This document shows, piece after piece, positions 63,045 to 64,000 of a stretch of DNA of 64,000 nucleotides (positions are counted from its first letter, which is position 1; each line of letters starts with the position of its first letter). A program made the position numbers and the translations under genes. Source of the DNA: Glaciozyma antarctica PI12. Its lineage: Eukaryota; Basidiomycota; Microbotryomycetes; Kriegeriales; Camptobasidiaceae. The notes beneath the pieces are model-generated. The model did not search any database. It saw only the letters and a program-made list of their open reading frames with translations, and had not been told where the DNA came from. The stretch lies in the NCBI GenBank assembly GCA_002917775.1, contig KZ627160.1:132917-196916 (forward strand), read 5' to 3'.

Positions 63045-64000
63045 TCAGCACGGCAGACAGTGCACCAAAGAGAGAGAGGTGCTTTCGCAACAGAGTGCAA
63101 AGAGGATGCTTGCGGCTATCGAGCTCGAAGCGAAGCCAGCATCGCAAGTAGTTCTCTGAGCCAACTCAATCTCGCTTGTTGAGCCCCTCCCTAACTGAAT
63201 GTAGCTCCCCAACAAAAACGCCCACCTGCGGCAGAAAGGAGTCGTCAGCCATCGACCACCGCGAATTTAAAGCGAACGTACGATCCCCAGAACGTCGAGA
63301 AAGCGGTTCCCCAGCGCTGCGAAGTCAGGCGTCAGCGAGCGCTTGTAGAACTCGAAAAGGAGCGTACCTGATATCGTTCAGGATCAGCTATTGATGTCTG
63401 CCGCCAGAGTCCAAATATCCTGTGCGTAGCATGAGCCGCGCTGGGAAGCCGAGGGGGCGAAGGACACACCCGCAAAACAAGAACCCAAAGCCACCGATTA
63501 CGTTCCAAAACCCGCTGACTCAGGGAATTAGTAGCCGTACGCCTAGCGAGGAAGAGAGAGAGAGCGCACATCTGCCAGCCAATGCTCTTCGGCTTGGGCT
63601 TCCACCACTTGTCCTGCACCTCGAGGCAGAAAAGCGCCGCCGATACCACAAAGCGCGGAGCTCCCAGCACCTGTTCAGCACCTTCAGCTCCAAACCTGGC
63701 TAGGAACGAGGTCAGAGCGCACCTGCGTCCCCCAGTACAAGCCCACCCAAAGCCCCTCGCTCGACCTCCGCTCGACCTCCCCTCCCACATTCCCTCCCTC
63801 TGGCAAGACTCCTGGCAGCCCGCAGGTCACCAAGATAAAAAAGACGCTAGCTCCAAAGAGCTGAATCGAATTGGCGATATACGCCAGCGAAGGATGGACG
63901 CCGTACCATTTCCAGCGAGGCCGGCGAGAGTGGTGCTGAAGGGGAGGAATTTGAGGGAGCGTGGTGACCAAAATGGTGGCGGTGGAGACCGATGGAGTGG
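63045..64000 (-). CDS. Multi-pass membrane protein (5' end outside window)
   Basis: Reading in from the right edge: RRPRWKWYGVHPSLAYIANS, QLFGASVFFILVTCGLPGVL, GLWVGLYWGTQ, intron, EQVLGAPRFVVSAALFCLEV, QDKWWKPKPKSIGWQ, intron, GFWNVIGGFGFLFCG, intron, IFGLWRQ, intron, RWGTAFSTFWGSWAFLLGSY I..., with a last intron completing TGG. At least four transmembrane segments, with conserved Trp-rich loops between. I recall fungal integral membrane proteins with the PRW..YGVHP / FWGSWAFLxGS signature but know no function. The frame continues about 50 residues past the last helix to TGA at 63045; an unseen intron could shorten that. Only about 87 bases separate its stop from the L start. Confidence 0.65.

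Overview
The window reads as nuclear DNA of a GC-rich basidiomycete, most likely a red yeast of the Microbotryomycetes (Rhodotorula / Rhodosporidium / Sporobolomyces group). The reasons are many introns of about 45-65 bases with GTGAGT, GTGCGT or GTACGT donors, CTAAC/CTGAC branch points and CGCAG/TGCAG acceptors, very short intergenic gaps, and genes packed on both strands. The genus is an inference from style, not from a marker gene.

Layout. 1-5591 (-): SNF2/RING helicase of the SHPRH/Irc20 type, running off the left edge. 5875-7543 (-): 3-hydroxyisobutyrate-dehydrogenase-like enzyme. 7790-7928: array of five imperfect palindromes at a 30-31 base period. 7940-9764 (-): pantothenate synthetase (PAN6). 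10264-25123: a run of six related coiled-coil genes (A to F here). 25290-28460 (-): a small membrane protein and proteasome subunit Rpn9. 28943-37071: three more coiled-coil genes (G, H, I). 37571-38864 (-): two tandem copies of cytochrome c oxidase subunit VIIc (COX8). 39071-40130 (-): YFH7-like P-loop kinase. 40376-41845: degenerate coiled-coil gene J. 41985-46069 (-): an unrecognised gene with frame breaks and a multi-pass membrane protein with a C-terminal DUF3431 domain. 46751-49198 (+): PDK1-type kinase. 49632-56634 (-): a von Willebrand A protein, two small proteins and an HSPA12-like Hsp70. 56913-57961: remnants of two genes on opposite strands. 58438-64000: a four-pass membrane protein, a small unknown protein, coiled-coil gene L and a membrane protein running off the right edge.

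The striking content is a lineage-specific family of long coiled-coil genes, at least twelve copies or remnants (A-L), scattered among conserved housekeeping genes. Members share a short basic N-terminus, heptad-rich exon repeats joined by phase-2 introns at Gln-Tyr codons, a low-complexity Ser/Pro linker, and a C-terminal cassette (about 35 residues, pattern FVxxQ...LN.AN..LR..N then LLLRLVG) always split by a phase-1 intron inside the same Thr/Ser codon. Copy A is fully consistent base by base. H, I, C and L each show one single-base reading discrepancy. B, D, E, G, J and K are more or less decayed. I know no function for the family.

Caveat: several breaks are single bases, some in homopolymers, so part of the apparent decay could be assembly error. 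Most conserved single-copy genes nearby read cleanly at the junctions I checked, which argues that at least the multi-break copies are real decay. Exon ends are hand-read; those given to the base are the ones where phase was checked.
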